Part shown: one piece after another, positions 26,627 through 36,600 of the stretch | Layout: the number at the start of each line of letters is the position of its first letter | Numbering within the stretch: position 1 is the first letter of the stretch | DNA from: Saprospiraceae bacterium | GTDB lineage: Bacteria > Bacteroidota > Bacteroidia > Chitinophagales > Saprospiraceae | DNA: 64,000 nt | NCBI GenBank assembly: GCA_016708265.1 | Contig: JADJGA010000011.1 | Location: forward strand, 558,001-622,000 | Reading direction: 5' to 3' | Notes under the pieces: model-generated | Databases searched by the model: none | Told to the model about the DNA's origin: nothing | Seen by the model: the letters and a program-made list of their open reading frames with translations, nothing else | Made by a program: the position numbers and the translations under genes

Positions 26627-27216
26627 ATATTTGATATATCAAGCGGTTTTTGATTTTCGAAATCTATCATTGCATTTATGATCCTGAAAGATGAAAATTT
26701 TGGAAGATCTTCGGGTTTTGTCATCATTTCTGATAATTTACCTGTACAGAGCAATCTTTCTCTGCTTGTACCTCTAAGTAAGGGTTTGTGAGGTGTAAAC
26801 CATTCATTGCCATCGTAAAAAACTATATTAGCATAAGATAAGTCTGTGATCAGTCCGTTTTTTACTATCAGGATATCATCACATTTATCCCTTTTCCCCA
26901 TAAGCGACTCAAGATACGACCTGTCAAGAAACTTAAATGAATAATTAACTTTATCATCTTCAATTATTTTTAAAGTGGTGACTGATTTAGATAAATAGAA
27001 AGAATATTCCTGATTATTATCACAGTCATTATATATAAAGCGAAGTTTAGCTATTCCGGTTTTGAATTCTTCAGGAACTATGATAAGTTCTTCAAGATCA
27101 AATGGTAGAACTGATTTATAAAAGTTTTTAAATGATATCTCAATTCTTTTCTGATGCCAGAACAGATTCATGGGAATACCATTTACAATTTTTATGGATT
27201 CAACCAAACGGGACAT
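26617..27216 (-). CDS. pabC: 4-amino-4-deoxychorismate lyase (aminotransferase class IV)
   Basis: PabC releases pyruvate from aminodeoxychorismate to give p-aminobenzoate for folate. The sequence is a class IV PLP enzyme of 199 residues, short for the family but with the expected order: MSRLVESIKIVNGIPMNLFW, FHQKRIEIS-like N-terminal region, KCDDILIVKNGLITDLSYAN (ExxxxN-type phosphate contact) and WFTPHKPLLRGTSRERLL near the C-terminus. It overlaps pabB by 17 bases, which supports the pathway call. The alternative would be a branched-chain or D-amino acid transaminase, but context decides against it. Confidence 0.85.
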   Translation of the reverse strand: MSRLVESIKIVNGIPMNLFWHQKRIEISFKNFYKSVLPFDLEELIIVPEEFKTGIAKLRFIYNDCDNNQEYSFYLSKSVTTLKIIEDDKVNYSFKFLDRSYLESLMGKRDKCDDILIVKNGLITDLSYANIVFYDGNEWFTPHKPLLRGTSRERLLCTGKLSEMMTKPEDLPKFSSFRIINAMIDFENQKPLDISNIYF

Positions 27217-28171
27217 AAATCTTATTTAATAATTCAGAATATTCTGAGTCAGGATTGCTCAGGGCTGTGATACCTCCTCCGCTTCTGAAAAATAATTTGC
27301 CATCTTTTTTTTCAAGGTATCGTATATTTACGGCACTGTCAAGATCTTTTCCATCGAAAAACCCGAATATTCCTGTGTAATAACCTCTTTCCAGTCCCTC
27401 AGCATTTTTTATGATTTCCAGAGTTTTTTGTTTTGGAGCACCGCTTACACTACCGGCAGGTAACATTTTCATAAGCAGGGTTCCAAGATTTTTTTGCCAG
27501 TTATGTTGCAATTCCCCGGTAATTTCCGAACTTACCTGCAAAAGATCTTTATTATTGCTTTTGATTTTGTCAATAAACCTGAATTTTGTAACATATACTT
27601 TTTCAGCCACCTGGGAAATATCATTCCTTATAAGGTCAACAATTGTATTGTGTTCATAAAGCTCCTTGCTGTCTGATAATATCCTTTCTTCGGCATTCTC
27701 CACTGATGCATCTATGGTGCCTTTCATAGGATAAGAGAAAATACGGTCACCGGAGATCCTGATAAAACACTCAGGAGAAAAAACAGTAAATTCATCCCTG
27801 AATAAAAGCTTATATGGAGCTTTGGCTACATTAAATATTTCTTTCAGCTCAGATTTGTTTTCAAGCTCTGTAGGAAATGTAAGGTTTGTTAAATAAGTAT
27901 TACCTTGCAGAAGATTTTTTTTAATTAAATTGAATGAATCACTATAGACTTCAAAGCTTACAGATTTTGTTTTGAAAACCTCAACCGACTTTTTTAAATC
28001 TGTATAATTCCAGTTTGTCATATTTTTTATATCAAAATATATTCCGGAATCTTTTGCATTATCAGGAGAAATGATAACAGGTTTTTTGAGTTCAAAATCT
28101 ATTACAAATAAAAAAGGTTCGGCTTTGCATCCCAACTCATTTGCTTTCCTTATGAAATCGCTTTTGTTCAT
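27200..28171 (-). CDS. pabB: Aminodeoxychorismate synthase component I
   Basis: PabB adds ammonia to chorismate to form aminodeoxychorismate. At 323 residues it consists mainly of the chorismate-binding domain. Visible are ELYEHNTIVDLIRNDISQVA (E and D for Mg), GSVSGAPKQKTLEIIKNAEG (the PIKGT/GAPK region that sets the amino product) and RGYYTGIFGFFDG, which leads to the C-terminal RSGGGITALSNPDSEYSE. These are the usual signatures of the anthranilate/aminodeoxychorismate synthase family. The pabA and pabC neighbours make the folate role the best reading. It starts at the last base of pabA. Confidence 0.92.
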   Translation of the reverse strand: MNKSDFIRKANELGCKAEPFLFVIDFELKKPVIISPDNAKDSGIYFDIKNMTNWNYTDLKKSVEVFKTKSVSFEVYSDSFNLIKKNLLQGNTYLTNLTFPTELENKSELKEIFNVAKAPYKLLFRDEFTVFSPECFIRISGDRIFSYPMKGTIDASVENAEERILSDSKELYEHNTIVDLIRNDISQVAEKVYVTKFRFIDKIKSNNKDLLQVSSEITGELQHNWQKNLGTLLMKMLPAGSVSGAPKQKTLEIIKNAEGLERGYYTGIFGFFDGKDLDSAVNIRYLEKKDGKLFFRSGGGITALSNPDSEYSELLNKIYVPFG

Positions 28172-28746
28172 CAGCTGATCTCAAGAAAATTTGACATTAA
28201 TTCCTTACCGTAATTTGTGATGTAAGATTCTGGATGAAATTGAATTCCCCAGACTTTTTCTAAGGGGTTTTCAACAGACATGATATGACCGTCTTCACTT
28301 ACACTTGTGATGTTCAGATTATTATTATCAAAATTATTTTTTGCAACCCAGGAGTGATAAAGACCTACATTAAAACAGGAAGGCAATCCTTTAAATAAAA
28401 CAGAATTGCAGGTAATTCTGTTTTTTTTTGACTGACCATGTACAACCTCATTTAAATTGATCAGCTCCAGTCCATAGAATTCGCAGATTGCCTGATGCCC
28501 GAGGCATATCCCCAATACCGGTACTATACCGCTGACTTGTGCTAATATTTTATTCATAACCGGAAATTCCGAGGGTAAACCCGGGCCAGGAGAAAAAATT
28601 ATGCTTTTGAAATCCTGCAGTTCTTGTATTTTGAATGAACTGCTTTTGCCAATAACGGGTTTTTCTCCTTTTATACTGCGTATTAATTCAACTATATTGA
28701 ATGTAAAGGAATCATTATTGTCAACAAGCAATATTTTTTGTGGCAT
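28171..28746 (-). CDS. pabA: Aminodeoxychorismate synthase glutamine amidotransferase
   Basis: Class I glutamine amidotransferase of 191 residues that supplies ammonia to PabB. The oxyanion motif SPGPGLPSE is at about 52-60, the nucleophile Cys is in VLGICLGHQAI, and the His-Glu pair is in QFHPESY near the C-terminus. It could also serve anthranilate synthase, as some bacteria share one subunit (TrpG/PabA), but no trp gene is in the window. It heads the pabABC transcript. Between it and the gene upstream lies a terminator. Confidence 0.92.
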   Translation of the reverse strand: MPQKILLVDNNDSFTFNIVELIRSIKGEKPVIGKSSSFKIQELQDFKSIIFSPGPGLPSEFPVMNKILAQVSGIVPVLGICLGHQAICEFYGLELINLNEVVHGQSKKNRITCNSVLFKGLPSCFNVGLYHSWVAKNNFDNNNLNITSVSEDGHIMSVENPLEKVWGIQFHPESYITNYGKELMSNFLEIS

Positions 28747-28789
28747 TACTTATCTGTGATATAATTTTTTCCGGAAATTTATTAAAATG

Positions 28790-28822
28790 AAAAAAGGCTG
28801 TTAAGAGTAAAGCCTGTTTTTT
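28790..28822 (-). terminator. Terminator of the ECF sigma factor pair
   Basis: On the minus strand AACAGGCT, an 11-base loop, AGCCT, then six T; the hairpin overlaps the stop codon of the small gene at 28801. It separates the sigma factor unit from pabA. Confidence 0.6.
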
Positions 28823-29034
28823 AAAGAGTTAATGAAATTGTTATCAACTTTTTGTTTCTGGAATTGATTTTTGATCATTGTTCTGATGTTTCTTTCTTTG
28901 TTAAGCATTTGATTTAACAGGGGATTTTTCTGAACATCCTTAATAAAATCACTGCATTCATTTTCACTGAGTGCATTATCCAGGTATTCATCTATTTTGT
29001 TCATGTAATACAAAGGGTTATGCTTCTCGTTCAT
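28801..29034 (-). CDS. Small cytoplasmic protein beside an ECF sigma factor, possible regulator
   Basis: I do not recognise a named family. It is 77 residues, mostly helical and charged (NKIDEYLDNALSENECSDFI, then KRNIRTMIKNQFQKQK-like basic helices). There is no membrane segment. It follows the sigma factor by 25 bases, the place where an anti-sigma factor normally sits, and the LSENEC..F pattern resembles the short helical N-terminal domain of Bacteroidota anti-sigma factors. It could be a soluble anti-sigma factor or only a shortened relic of one. It is expected to be translated, given good codon use and spacing. Confidence 0.6.
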   Translation of the reverse strand: MNEKHNPLYYMNKIDEYLDNALSENECSDFIKDVQKNPLLNQMLNKERNIRTMIKNQFQKQKVDNNFINSLKNRLYS

Positions 29035-29059
29035 AATAAATATTTTTACTTTTTTCCTG

Positions 29060-29659
29060 TTATTGCTCTTCTGATTTAATACCTCTCAGATCTTTATATC
29101 CGAGGGAATTTGCATAGTTTTTTAATGCTTCTTTCAAAGTATTTCTTGCCCGGAACAATCTTGACCTTACAGTACCTAAAGGAACATCAAGTATCACAGC
29201 CATTTCCTTGTAAGAAAATTCTTCTATATCAGCCAGCAAAATAACGGTTCTGAATTCCGGAGGCAAAGAATTAATAGCGTGAGTCACTTCATCTCCCATA
29301 ATGCTGTCCAATATTTCTTCCTTCAGATCGAAATACTTGTTTTCCTCAGGTTCATCATTAATATGATAATTCTTAACTTCCTCAAAATCGACTCTGTCAG
29401 GTTGCCTGCTTTTCTTTCTGTATTCGTTGATATAGGCATTCTTCAGTATCTTAAACAACCATGCCTTCGAATTAGTTCCCTTATCATACTTATCTGCAAA
29501 TTTAAATGCTTTCAGGTAAGTATCCTGAACCAGGTCATTGGTGTCATCTTCATCATAAGTTAGGTAAAATGCAAATGTTTTTAGGGCTTCGATATGTGGA
29601 AGAAACTCTTTTTCGAAAATTTCAATTTTCTTGTCCTTGGTAATTTTTTGTCTGGACAT
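29060..29659 (-). CDS. ECF-family RNA polymerase sigma factor
   Basis: At 199 residues it has the two-domain ECF layout. Region 2 is at about 20-85 (LVQDTYLKAFKFADKYD, then SKAWLFKILKNAYINEYRKK). Region 4 is at about 130-190 (LPPEFRTVILLADIEEFSYK, then the helix-turn-helix EMAVILDVPLGTVRSRLFRA). It directs RNA polymerase to stress- or envelope-type promoters; which signal it answers is unknown. The gene directly downstream codes for a very small protein rather than the usual membrane-bound anti-sigma factor. Confidence 0.93.
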   Translation of the reverse strand: MSRQKITKDKKIEIFEKEFLPHIEALKTFAFYLTYDEDDTNDLVQDTYLKAFKFADKYDKGTNSKAWLFKILKNAYINEYRKKSRQPDRVDFEEVKNYHINDEPEENKYFDLKEEILDSIMGDEVTHAINSLPPEFRTVILLADIEEFSYKEMAVILDVPLGTVRSRLFRARNTLKEALKNYANSLGYKDLRGIKSEEQ

Positions 29660-29686
29660 TTAAAGCAGAGCATTTTTTTATTAGTG

Positions 29687-29694
29687 CAAACATA
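29687..29694 (-). promoter_or_regulatory. -7 promoter element of the ECF sigma factor gene
   Basis: The minus strand reads TATGTTTG, matching TAnnTTTG, 28 bases before the start codon. Confidence 0.5.
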
Positions 29695-29918
29695 AGTTAA
29701 AATTTTAAATATTAGCATTTGTCATGGAATTTTATAAGACTGTTCTTTATTTATTGAATTGAAATCCGCAGAAATTTAGAATTAAGAATTAATATTGTTA
29801 TTATTTCGTCCTTATTTTTTTTCTACCGGAATTAAAAAATTATAAAAAAACTGCAAATAAAGTTTCAAATAGATTTTAAGTTTTATATTAGCATTTAATT
29901 TATATAAAAAATTTATAT

Positions 29919-30557
29919 ATGAATTTACATAAAGTAAAGCATATAGCCATATCAGGCAATATCGGTGCTGGAAAAACTACCTTGTCAGAACTATTGGGAA
30001 AGCATTATGACTGGAAAGTGTTGTATGAGGATACGATGGTCAATCCTTATCTTGAACAGTTTTATGAAGATATGAGCAGGTGGTCTTTCAATCTGCAGAT
30101 ATATTTTCTGAACAGCCGTTTTCAGCAGGTAAATGAGATCCGGGAAGGGGAAACGACGGTAATTCAGGACAGGACAATTTATGAGGATGCAAAAATATTT
30201 GCTCCCAATCTTCATGAAATGGGATTTATGGAGAAACGCGATTTTGACAATTACAGTTCTTTATTTGAACTTATGTCAAGGTTCGTGAAGGCTCCTGATC
30301 TGCTTATCTATTTGAAGTCGGATGTAGGCACCCTGGTCGACCATATTCAGAAAAGGGGAAGGAGCTATGAGGGTAAAATAAATATCGATTACCTTAAAAA
30401 ATTGAATGATAAGTATAATGAGTGGATTGAAAACTATGATAGGGGTAATCTTTTGGTAATAGATATAATAGGTAAAGATTTTGTATTGAACAGGGAAGAT
30501 CTCGGGGAAGTTATTGAGAAAATAGATGCTACACTGTTCGGATTATTTTCCATTTAA
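29919..30557 (+). CDS. Deoxynucleoside kinase
   Basis: A 212-residue member of the dNK/dGK family that phosphorylates salvaged deoxynucleosides with ATP. The P-loop GNIGAGKTTLSELL is at residues 13-26. The family motif DRTIYEDAKIFA binds substrate and carries the catalytic region. The RGRSYEGKINIDYLKKLNDK lid segment follows. Specificity (dA/dG, dC or dT) cannot be told by eye. It is divergent from the ECF sigma factor gene. The next gene begins 31 bases after its stop. Confidence 0.9.
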   Translation: MNLHKVKHIAISGNIGAGKTTLSELLGKHYDWKVLYEDTMVNPYLEQFYEDMSRWSFNLQIYFLNSRFQQVNEIREGETTVIQDRTIYEDAKIFAPNLHEMGFMEKRDFDNYSSLFELMSRFVKAPDLLIYLKSDVGTLVDHIQKRGRSYEGKINIDYLKKLNDKYNEWIENYDRGNLLVIDIIGKDFVLNREDLGEVIEKIDATLFGLFSI

Positions 30558-30588
30558 CAGCTTAAATTATCAGTATTCAAAGTTGAAG

Positions 30589-31197
30589 ATGAAAGCTTAC
30601 GAATTTAAAAATATGCATACGCGCAGAGTTTTCATATCCGGGCTCATTAAAGCAGGTATAATAATTAATTTACCTTTTATGGAATCCTGCTGGAAGAATC
30701 ATGATATATCTGAGTTAAACACACGAAACAAAATTATTCTCAAAGAAGTATTAACATTTTTGTGGCCTGATGATGGAAACGGGCCATCAGTATCAGATGC
30801 TAAAGTCTATGAATTTTTTATATGGATGTTTTCCGATCCTAATGTAGATCCGGAAGAAAAAGAGTATTTGATGAAAGGAATGGGATGGGTTGACGAAACA
30901 GCTATGGAAGATAATAATAAGCATTTTGAAATGCTTGATGATGAGCAGAAAACCACGCTGTTGACTAAAATAGCGGTTACTGACTGGGGAGAAGCATGGC
31001 TTTTGAAAATGCTAAATACAATAATTGAAGCTCTGTTTTCAGACCCGATTTATGAATCGAATACCGGTGGAATATCTTATAAGTGGCTTGACCATAATCC
31101 GGGAGTTCCACGTCCTGATGAAAGCAACAGATATCAGAAATTGCTTGAAAGAATGAAAGAGAATGTTCAAATCACCAGATTGGACGAGTTGATATGA
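30589..31197 (+). CDS. Gluconate 2-dehydrogenase subunit 3-like protein
   Basis: About 202 residues from the ATG at 30589, which follows a purine-rich stretch (AGTTGAAG). Two arginines in NMHTRRVFISGLIKAGIIIN precede a hydrophobic segment, so it may use the Tat route like other members. The rest fits the small (gamma) subunit family of GMC-type membrane dehydrogenases: LKEVLTFLWPDDGNGPSVSD, YLMKGMGWVDETA, then TDWGEAWLLKMLNTIIEALF. It sits 18 bases before the flavin subunit. In the known enzymes this subunit helps maturation or export of the flavoprotein. The sugar or alcohol oxidised is unknown. Confidence 0.85.
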   Translation: MKAYEFKNMHTRRVFISGLIKAGIIINLPFMESCWKNHDISELNTRNKIILKEVLTFLWPDDGNGPSVSDAKVYEFFIWMFSDPNVDPEEKEYLMKGMGWVDETAMEDNNKHFEMLDDEQKTTLLTKIAVTDWGEAWLLKMLNTIIEALFSDPIYESNTGGISYKWLDHNPGVPRPDESNRYQKLLERMKENVQITRLDELI

Positions 31198-31215
31198 AGT
31201 TAATTTTTATTAAGC

Positions 31216-32907
31216 ATGACTGAAAAAAATCGCAAATATGATGTATGTGTGATCGGCTCCGGTGCAGGGGCAGGACCGGTTATCTATGAGTTGTCAAAAG
31301 CAGGTTTTTCTGTACTGGTTCTGGAAAAGGGACCATGGTTCAGAACATCAGATTTTACTAAGGATGAACTTGTTGCCACACGCAGAAGTGTATATACTCC
31401 CAATTTAATTGATGAGAGGCATGTACTTGAATCCAGGGGCGATGACGGGAGCTGGTTACCTCAAGCGACTTACGATACCGGAAATGATTTCTGGAATGGA
31501 AACTGTGTGGGAGGCTCTTCCAATTTCATGAGCGGGTTTTTCCAAAGGTCAAAGCCTGATGATTTCCGCCTGCTTTCAGAATACGGAAAGATTGAAGGAG
31601 CTAATATTGTTGACTGGCCTATAACATATAGCGACCTGGAAAAGTATTACACAAAAGTTGAACAAGTTGTCGGAGTATCCGGCAAAAATGTTCCTAATAA
31701 ATACCAGGAACCCCGTTCAATAAAGGATTTTCCATATCCTCCTTTACAGGAAAATATCATTTCCGGGTGGATTGATAAGGCAGCTGAAAAACTCAATTTT
31801 GATGTAGTCCCCATTGCCAGAGCGATTTTATCAGCTCCTAAAGATGATAGAAAGGAATGTTCTTATTCGAATTATTGCGGAAGTTATGGATGTTCTACCG
31901 ATGCAAAAGGGAGTTCCAGAGTAGCATTGATCCATGATGCACTAAAAACCGGAAATTGTACTGTAATCCCAAATTCCAAGGTTTTTCATCTTGAAACAGA
32001 TGGAAACAAAAGAATAATAAAAGCCTGGTACTATGATCCTGATGGGATAAAAGTATCAGTGGAGGCAGAAATATTTGTTGTAGCTGCCCAGGCCGTGGAA
32101 ACTTCCAGGCTTCTGCTGATGAGTAAAAACAAAGAATTTCCCGATGGGTTATCAAATAATAACGGACAGGTAGGCAAAAATCTTCTTTTTTCTGCAGGTG
32201 GTTCTGGTGGTGGAGATTTTTATCCCGATGATTTTTCAGAACAGGAAGCTATGCAGCTTATGGTCCCTGGTTTTTTTGTAAACAGATCTTTGCATGAGTT
32301 TTATGAATTCATCGACCGAGAAACTGGTAATAAAATAAAAGGAGGGACAGTTGACTTTTTGCTCGAGCATGCCAATGCGATGACAAAAGCTATTAACAGA
32401 AAAAGGGATGAGAATGGGAATTTGATTTATGGGAAAAAATTCAAGAATGAGCTTAAACATTATTTTACAAAAGTCGTGAAGCTGAAATTTGAAATATTTG
32501 CAGATTGGTTACCTACAGATGATTGCTTTGTGACTATTGATGACAAAGTGAAGGATAAATGGGGGGATCCGGTTGCCAGGATAAGGACCGGTTATCATGC
32601 CCACGACCTGAAAGTAGGTAATTTTCTGGCAGAAAAAACAGAACTGCTTCTTAAAGAAATGGGAGCAAAAAATATTTATTCAGATGTGAGCGGATCAGCA
32701 CCTCCAAATCTTCAGGCAGGTGGTTGCAGATTCGGAAAAGATCCAAAAACATCTGTTCTTGATCCTGATTGCAAGTCTCATGAAGTTGAAAATCTTTTTG
32801 TTTCCGACGGAAGTTTTATGCCTACAGGAGGAAGTGTTACATACACCTGGACAATTTATGCAAATGCGTTCAGAGTAGCAGATAAGATTCGTGAAAGATT
32901 AAGGTGA
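31216..32907 (+). CDS. GMC-type FAD-dependent dehydrogenase, large subunit
   Basis: At 563 residues this is the flavin subunit of a gluconate-2-dehydrogenase-type enzyme. The FAD Rossmann motif is VCVIGSGAGAGPVIYELS at 10-27, followed by VLVLEKG. FWNGNCVGGSSNFMSGFFQR is the GMC flavin signature. The C-terminal part has LFVSDGSFMPTGGSVTYTWT, with the catalytic His/Asn region replaced by the family's own residues. It oxidises a hydroxyl group of a sugar or polyol and passes electrons on, usually to a c-type cytochrome subunit, which is absent here. It has no signal peptide, so it would travel with its small partner. Confidence 0.9.
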   Translation: MTEKNRKYDVCVIGSGAGAGPVIYELSKAGFSVLVLEKGPWFRTSDFTKDELVATRRSVYTPNLIDERHVLESRGDDGSWLPQATYDTGNDFWNGNCVGGSSNFMSGFFQRSKPDDFRLLSEYGKIEGANIVDWPITYSDLEKYYTKVEQVVGVSGKNVPNKYQEPRSIKDFPYPPLQENIISGWIDKAAEKLNFDVVPIARAILSAPKDDRKECSYSNYCGSYGCSTDAKGSSRVALIHDALKTGNCTVIPNSKVFHLETDGNKRIIKAWYYDPDGIKVSVEAEIFVVAAQAVETSRLLLMSKNKEFPDGLSNNNGQVGKNLLFSAGGSGGGDFYPDDFSEQEAMQLMVPGFFVNRSLHEFYEFIDRETGNKIKGGTVDFLLEHANAMTKAINRKRDENGNLIYGKKFKNELKHYFTKVVKLKFEIFADWLPTDDCFVTIDDKVKDKWGDPVARIRTGYHAHDLKVGNFLAEKTELLLKEMGAKNIYSDVSGSAPPNLQAGGCRFGKDPKTSVLDPDCKSHEVENLFVSDGSFMPTGGSVTYTWTIYANAFRVADKIRERLR

Positions 32908-33694
32908 TTCGAGAATTGGGTAATTAGCCAATTTGAAAATTAGTGAAGGAATTAATGGATCAAGTGTAATCTGATATAATTTTAGGTACAATTGGACATA
33001 ATAGACAAAATTCAGGATAAAAATCGTGAAAAAACTCTAGATTAGTGGATTTAGAGGAGATCAAAGGATATGAACAAAAAATAACGCAATTGCTTTATTT
33101 TATTATGATCTTAGTTCCTAATTAGCTACATTTTGGCCGATCTGTCAATAGCACAAGAACCTGAGTACTGTGCGGAATTTTTAATTTCCCGGTGCAATGA
33201 ACCTAAAGTACTGAATTTGCAGTATTTCACAAATATGCCGGTGCTTAACTTCATTTCAACTGACAATAGAAATATGCAGCCCCGTTAGTCTTTAGTAATA
33301 ATACTTTCATTATGGAGTGAATGAGACTGACCAATGAAACATTCCGGGCTTATGACAAAATACCTTCGACTGTATTCATAAAATACAATATTAATTATTA
33401 GATATTCCTTTTAGACCCCAATTGTAATCAAGTTTTGAGTGCAGATTTATGATCAGTAAATGCCTTATTTTAGAAATGCATAGTTTTCTTTCCAAAAAAA
33501 ATATAAAAATAATTTTTGCAAAAAAAATATAAAAATTTTTCATTTTTTCAATTTAATTAAGTAGCTAATATTCAGATATATACAATTTATTAAAAAAAAT
33601 ATTTAATTTATTGTTTAATTATTTAATCATTTTATTAAACATTATTCAATTAGTTCCGTTTAATCTTTATTATTAAATCTTAAACACTAATATT
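32908..33694. other. Long intergenic region
   Basis: Nearly 790 bases without a supported gene. Short frames exist, but none has convincing length or codon use. The right third is extremely AT-rich with T and A tracts, as before highly expressed surface-protein genes. I found no clear TAnnTTTG element close to the start of the next gene. Left of it, GGTAATTAGCCAATTTGA (about 32918-32940) looks like a dispersed intergenic repeat. Confidence 0.5.
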
Positions 33695-36600
33695 ATGAAA
33701 AAGACTATTTTTTTAATCGGTTTGTTTTTCTTCCTCTTATCAGGAAGCGTATTTGCTCAGACAGCAAAAGTTCAGATAATTCATAACTCTGCTGATGCTG
33801 CAGCGAAAAATGTAGATATTTATATCAATGGTAAACTTGCATTGAATGATTTTGCTTTCAGAACTGCTACCCCATTTATCAGTATTCCTGCATGGCAGAA
33901 GGTAACTATTTCAATTGCACCATCGACAAGTAAATCTGTAGCTGAAGCAATAGCTTCTTTCAATTACACCTTTAAATTAAACAAAAAGTATGTTGCTATA
34001 GCTAATGGAGCTTTCAGCGGAGCTTACCAACCTCACAGAAGTTTAAACCTGCACATTTATGATATGGGCAGAGATAGAGCCACGAATGTAAATAACACTG
34101 ATGTTCTGGTATATCATGGTTCTACAGATGCTCCTGTGGTAGATGTATTTGAGTCTGGAGTACCTGCAGGTACTATAGTAGATAATATAGAATATGGAAA
34201 ATTCAGAGGATACCTTGAATTACCAACTAATGATTATGTACTGCAAATAAGGGACAAAACAGGAACATCTACTGTTGCTTCTTTTGATGCACCACTCAAA
34301 ACCTTAGGACTTCAAAGTCAGGCCCTTGTAGTAGTGGCTTCGGGTTTTTTAAACCCGGCAAAAAACATTAATGGTCCATCTTTTGGATTGTGGGTTGCAC
34401 TTCCAACAGGAGGTTCACTAATCGAATTACCAGCAACAAAACAAACAGCAAAAGTACAGGTAATACACAATTCAGCTGATAAAGCAGCTAAGAAAGTAGA
34501 TGTATATGTAAATGGAGCACTTGCTCTGAATGACTTTGCTTTCAGAACAGCAACTCCTTTCGTTGATATTCCTGCAGGTGTTCCTGTGAAGATATCAATT
34601 GCACCATCTACCAGCACAACAGTAAGTGATGCAATAGCAGATTTTACCTACACTTTGAAATCAGGAGGCAAATATATAATTGTTGCAAACGGAATTGTAA
34701 GCCCACAGGGATATTCACCGGTTAAAGGCTTCAACCTGTTCGTTTATGATATGGCCAGAGAAAAGTCAATGAAAACAAATAATACAGATGTAATGGTTTT
34801 CCATGGTGCTACAGATGCACCTGAAGTAGATGTTGTAGAATCATCAGTTCCTGCCGGTACTGTAATTGATGATATGGGATATGGACAGTTCAAAGGTTAT
34901 CTTGAATTGCCAACTAATGATTATGTACTGCAAGTTAAAGATAAAACAGGTGCTGTAACAGTAGCATCTTATGATGCACCTTTAAAATCCCTGCAACTGG
35001 AAAATCAGGCACTTACTATAGTAGCATCAGGATTTCTGAATCCTTCAGCTAACAGCAATGGTGAAGCTTTTGGTCTTTATGTTGTTCTTGCTTCAGGAGG
35101 TGACCTGATAGCTCTACCAAATTCCAAGGCAAAAGTACAGGTAATACACAACTCTGCTGACAAAGCTGCAAAAAAAGTTGATGTTTATATCAATGGAGCG
35201 CTTGCTCTGAATGATTTTGCTTTCAGAACAGCTACTCCTTTCGTTGATATTCCTGCTGGTGTTCCTGTCAAAATATCTATTGCACCTTCTAATAGTTCAT
35301 CTGTAAATGATGCTATCGCAAACTTTACATACACTTTAAAATCAGGTGGTAAATATATGATAATTGCAAATGGTATTGTAAGTCCATCAGGATATTCACC
35401 TGCCAAAGGTTTTGATCTTTATGTTTACGACATGGCAAGAGAGAAATCTATAAAAGCAAATAATACTGATGTAATGGTTTTCCATGGTTCTACAGATGCA
35501 CCTGAAGTAGATGTTGTAGAATCAGCAGTTCCTGCCGGTACAATAATAGATGATATGGCTTATGGTCAGTTTAAAGGCTACCTTGAATTGCCTACTAATG
35601 ATTATGTACTGCAAGTTAAAGATAAAACAGGTGCTGTAACAGTAGCATCTTATGATGCACCTTTAAAATCCCTGCAACTGGAGAATCAGGCATTGACAGT
35701 ATTGGCATCTGGATTTCTGAATCCTTCAGCCAACAGCGATGGAGAATCTTTTGGCCTTTATGTAGCTCTATCTTCAGGAGGAGACCTGATTGCATTGCCA
35801 GGTTCTAAGGCAAAAGTACAGGTAATACACAATTCAGCTGACAAAGCAGCGAAGAAAGTGGATGTATATGTAAATGGAGCACTTGCTTTAAATGACTTCG
35901 CATTCAGAACAGCAACACCTTTCGTTGATATTCCTGCAGGTGTTCCTGTGAAGATATCAATTGCACCATCTACCAGCACAACAGTAAGTGATGCGATAGC
36001 AGATTTTACTTATACTTTGAAATCTGGAGGCAAATATATAATTGTTGCCAACGGAATTGTAAGCCCACAGGGATATTCACCTGTTAAAGGCTTCAATCTG
36101 TTCGTTTACGATATGGCCAGAGACAAGTCAATGAAAACAAATAATACAGATGTAATGGTTTTCCATGGTGCTACAGATGCACCTGAAGTAGATGTTGTAG
36201 AATCATCAGTTCCTGCAGGTACTGTAATTGATGATATGGGATATGGACAGTTCAAAGGTTATCTTGAATTGCCTACTAATGATTATGTACTGCAAGTCAA
36301 AGATAAAACAGGAGCAGTAACGGTGGCATCTTATGATGCACCTTTAAAATCCCTGCAACTGCAAAATCAGGCACTGACAGTATTGGCATCAGGATTTCTG
36401 AATCCTTCAGCAAACAGTGATGGAGAATCTTTTGGCCTTTATGTAGCCCTATCTTCAGGAGGTCAGCTGATACCACTACCTAAAGCTTTGTCAATAGTAA
36501 ATGAAAATACAAATTCAGTTAAATTTAATGTATATCCTAATCCGGCTACAACCTGGATTGAAGTTGAATTACAGGAAGCAGCAAAGTCCAATATCACAGC

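Noticed and set aside
34318..35979. Several minus-strand frames of 73-99 residues inside the DUF4397 gene
   Set aside because: They are antisense shadows that recur because the repeats recur.
33764..36491. The near-identical repeats as insertion sequences
   Set aside because: They lie in one reading frame, encode DUF4397 domains and have no transposase or terminal repeats.
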